Below, piece after piece: positions 62,525 to 64,000 of a stretch of 64,000 nt of DNA. A program made the translations under genes and the position numbers. The notes beneath the pieces were generated by a model. It ran no database searches. It saw nothing but the letters and a program-made list of their open reading frames with translations, and was not told the DNA's origin. Within the stretch, counting starts at the first letter, position 1, and the number at the start of each line of letters is the position of its first letter. Origin of the DNA: Liolophura sinensis (taxonomy: Eukaryota; Mollusca; Polyplacophora; Chitonida; Chitonidae); assembly GCF_032854445.1 (NCBI RefSeq), contig NC_088302.1:42820645-42884644 (forward strand), read 5' to 3'.

Positions 62525-63103
62525 ATAAATCCTTGGTGGTATTTTCACTGTGTAAATCTGCGTGAAAGTAGAAGGCGTACTTCGCCTGTGTTTCTATAAA
62601 CCACATCTATAAGTCACAAATTCGAATCCAGTAAACGTTGATGCTACCATTGCTCAATGTGAGAAACAGATACTTTTCGAGAATAGGTGTAGTCCTGTGG
62701 GTCCATTTTATTTCCATTCTCACGAACCTGATGCTTAACACATAAGATATCAAAACCATTATCTACGGCGTTTATATAAATAAATCAATAATATAATACT
62801 ACAATTATCGATCGTCTTTCAATAATATCTCAGTCATTTCCCTAAGGCCTGTGGAGTCAGCATATCCCAAAGTCTGCATATTTATCGTTCGTGCTCACAG
62901 AGGCAATAATACGGAAGGGTTATCATGAGCCTGAACTATGACCCTACTAAGTACTGAACCCAGGGTTTTCCGTTCTTAAACCATACGCAATTTATACCAC
63001 TCATTCAAGCAATTACTCTGTCATATGTAGAGTCGTTCTATCCAAACGAACCAAAAGGGTCAAACCAATATATGAAAAGTGACACGATTTTCCTTCTCTG
63101 GTA

Positions 63104-63109
63104 TTTTAT
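63104..63109 (-). terminator. Candidate polyadenylation signal
   Basis: AATAAA on the minus strand, about 130 bases past the stop codon of the candidate terminal exon at 63236-63403. The spacing is reasonable for a short 3' untranslated region. Confidence 0.35.
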
Positions 63110-63235
63110 TTTACAGCAAGCCAAATACACAATAACTGTTTCTGGACCCTTTGCGGGGAGACCACATACACTGAATATTGATTAATCAGCACATAGGGTA
63201 ACATAACGTAACTAGTGGTAAATCAGATAAGTTAT

Positions 63236-63403
63236 TTACCGACACAGATACTGTCTACAGAGCCGATCTGCTCCAGACGTGGCATCATTACTGAGTGAGG
63301 TGACCTGCGTCATGAGATTCTCCCCGGGGAACCATCCTGTCTCCACGGGATGACTCCGGATCAACACCATTGTTGTCCGTATCCAGGACTGAATGTCATC
63401 CAT
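63236..63403 (-). CDS. Candidate terminal exon of a minus-strand gene
   Basis: Minus-strand frame, 55 codons from ATG at 63403 to TAA at 63238-63236. It reads MDDIQSWIRTTMVLIRSHPV, then ETGWFPGENLMTQVTSLSND, then a cysteine-containing end (ADRLCRQYLCR). Composition is clearly more protein-like than its surroundings and GC is higher. A possible acceptor, GACATTCAG, would start the exon at 63388. An in-frame TGA lies not far upstream, so if real it is a last exon whose remainder lies beyond 64000. I do not recognise the family. Confidence 0.35.
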   Translation of the reverse strand: MDDIQSWIRTTMVLIRSHPVETGWFPGENLMTQVTSLSNDATSGADRLCRQYLCR

Positions 63404-63539
63404 GTGAAGTGCACAGAAGAGTCAATTCAAAGGCCATAGACACCTTCGCTGTTACGAGATATATCTGTTAAACTGTAGTTTAAACCAGCATCTATTCGCT
63501 AGGTGAATTTATTTAGAAACATGTCGTATTCGATTAGCA

Positions 63540-64000
63540 ATATTGTAACCTTCTGCTGACGATAACAGGAGCAATTGGTGATACAAATATTATCATAATT
63601 GAGGTTATAAACAACACAAGTGACCATATAAGTAACATTGTCAGTGGCGATATAAATTACATCACCAGGCGCCATGCCAATAAAATTATCATTGGCGATA
63701 TCAGTAAGATTACCATCAACTGCATCAGTAAAATCATCATTGACATTATCATTGACAATACCAGTTACATCACCCTACAAGAAAGACGTCGTTGACGATA
63801 CCACTTACATCACCTTCCACGAAAAATATTTTTGACGATACCGGTAACATCACCCTCCACGAATACATCATTGGCGATACCACTTACATCACCTTCCACG
63901 AAAAACATCGATCACGATACCAGTAACATCATCATCCCCGAAAAACAGTATTAAAGATAGCAGTTACATCACCCCCTCGAAAAACATCATTGACAATACC
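63540..64000. repeat. Minisatellite or satellite array at the window edge
   Basis: From about 63740 the units are about 40-44 bases of the form GACGATACCACTTACATCAC followed by CTTCCACGAAAAACATCATT, six or so copies reaching the last base. Before that (63560-63740) shorter related units (CATTGGCGATATCAGTAA, CATCAACTGCATCAGTAAAA) look like an earlier, more diverged part. The array continues off the window. Confidence 0.85.

Noticed and set aside
63560-64000. CRISPR array
   Set aside because: Units are imperfect and directly adjoin without unique spacers, and the window is eukaryotic.

Overview
The window looks like metazoan genomic DNA, most likely from a mollusc (probably a bivalve) or a related lophotrochozoan. 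It is AT-rich, has no prokaryote-like gene packing, and carries many copies of one tRNA-derived SINE. That SINE has Pol III A and B boxes, a conserved body and a 3' tail reading like GGCGTAAAACACCAATC followed by AAATA repeats, a type I associate with molluscs. No long conserved gene can be read; almost every open frame is short.

The main architecture is a decayed array of large paralogous segments. Two blocks are defined here. Block A is about 5 kb and occurs in direct orientation at 1.05-6.1 kb (A1), 6.36-11.8 kb (A2) and 15.6-20.5 kb (A3). Block C is about 3.4-3.9 kb and occurs at 12.2-15.6 kb (C1) and 20.5-24.4 kb (C2). Thus A2-C1 and A3-C2 are tandem units. Across a central unique region (24.4-28.9 kb) the same blocks reappear inverted, in the order C' then A', at 28.9-41.0 kb (I1) and 43.8-53.3 kb (I2). 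Each inverted unit is followed by a copy of a third block, D, at 42.2-42.9 kb (D1) and 54.2-54.9 kb (D2). SINEs, microsatellites and minisatellites have inserted into or expanded within single copies, so the order of some events can be read.

Protein-coding content is small. C1 holds an intact 164-codon frame with a signal-peptide-like start and eight later cysteines; its C2 paralogue is broken. A TATAAATA box lies at the same place in C1 and C2. A decayed multi-frame coding relic sits at 42.95-43.83 kb, between D1 and I2. Short minus-strand frames cluster at 35.7-36.8 kb, in an insertion specific to I1. The right end holds a coding-like patch (62.2-62.5 kb), a candidate minus-strand terminal exon (63.24-63.40 kb) with a polyadenylation signal, and a minisatellite running off the window edge.

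All homology statements come from reading the sequence by eye. Block edges are approximate to tens of bases, and no database search was possible.
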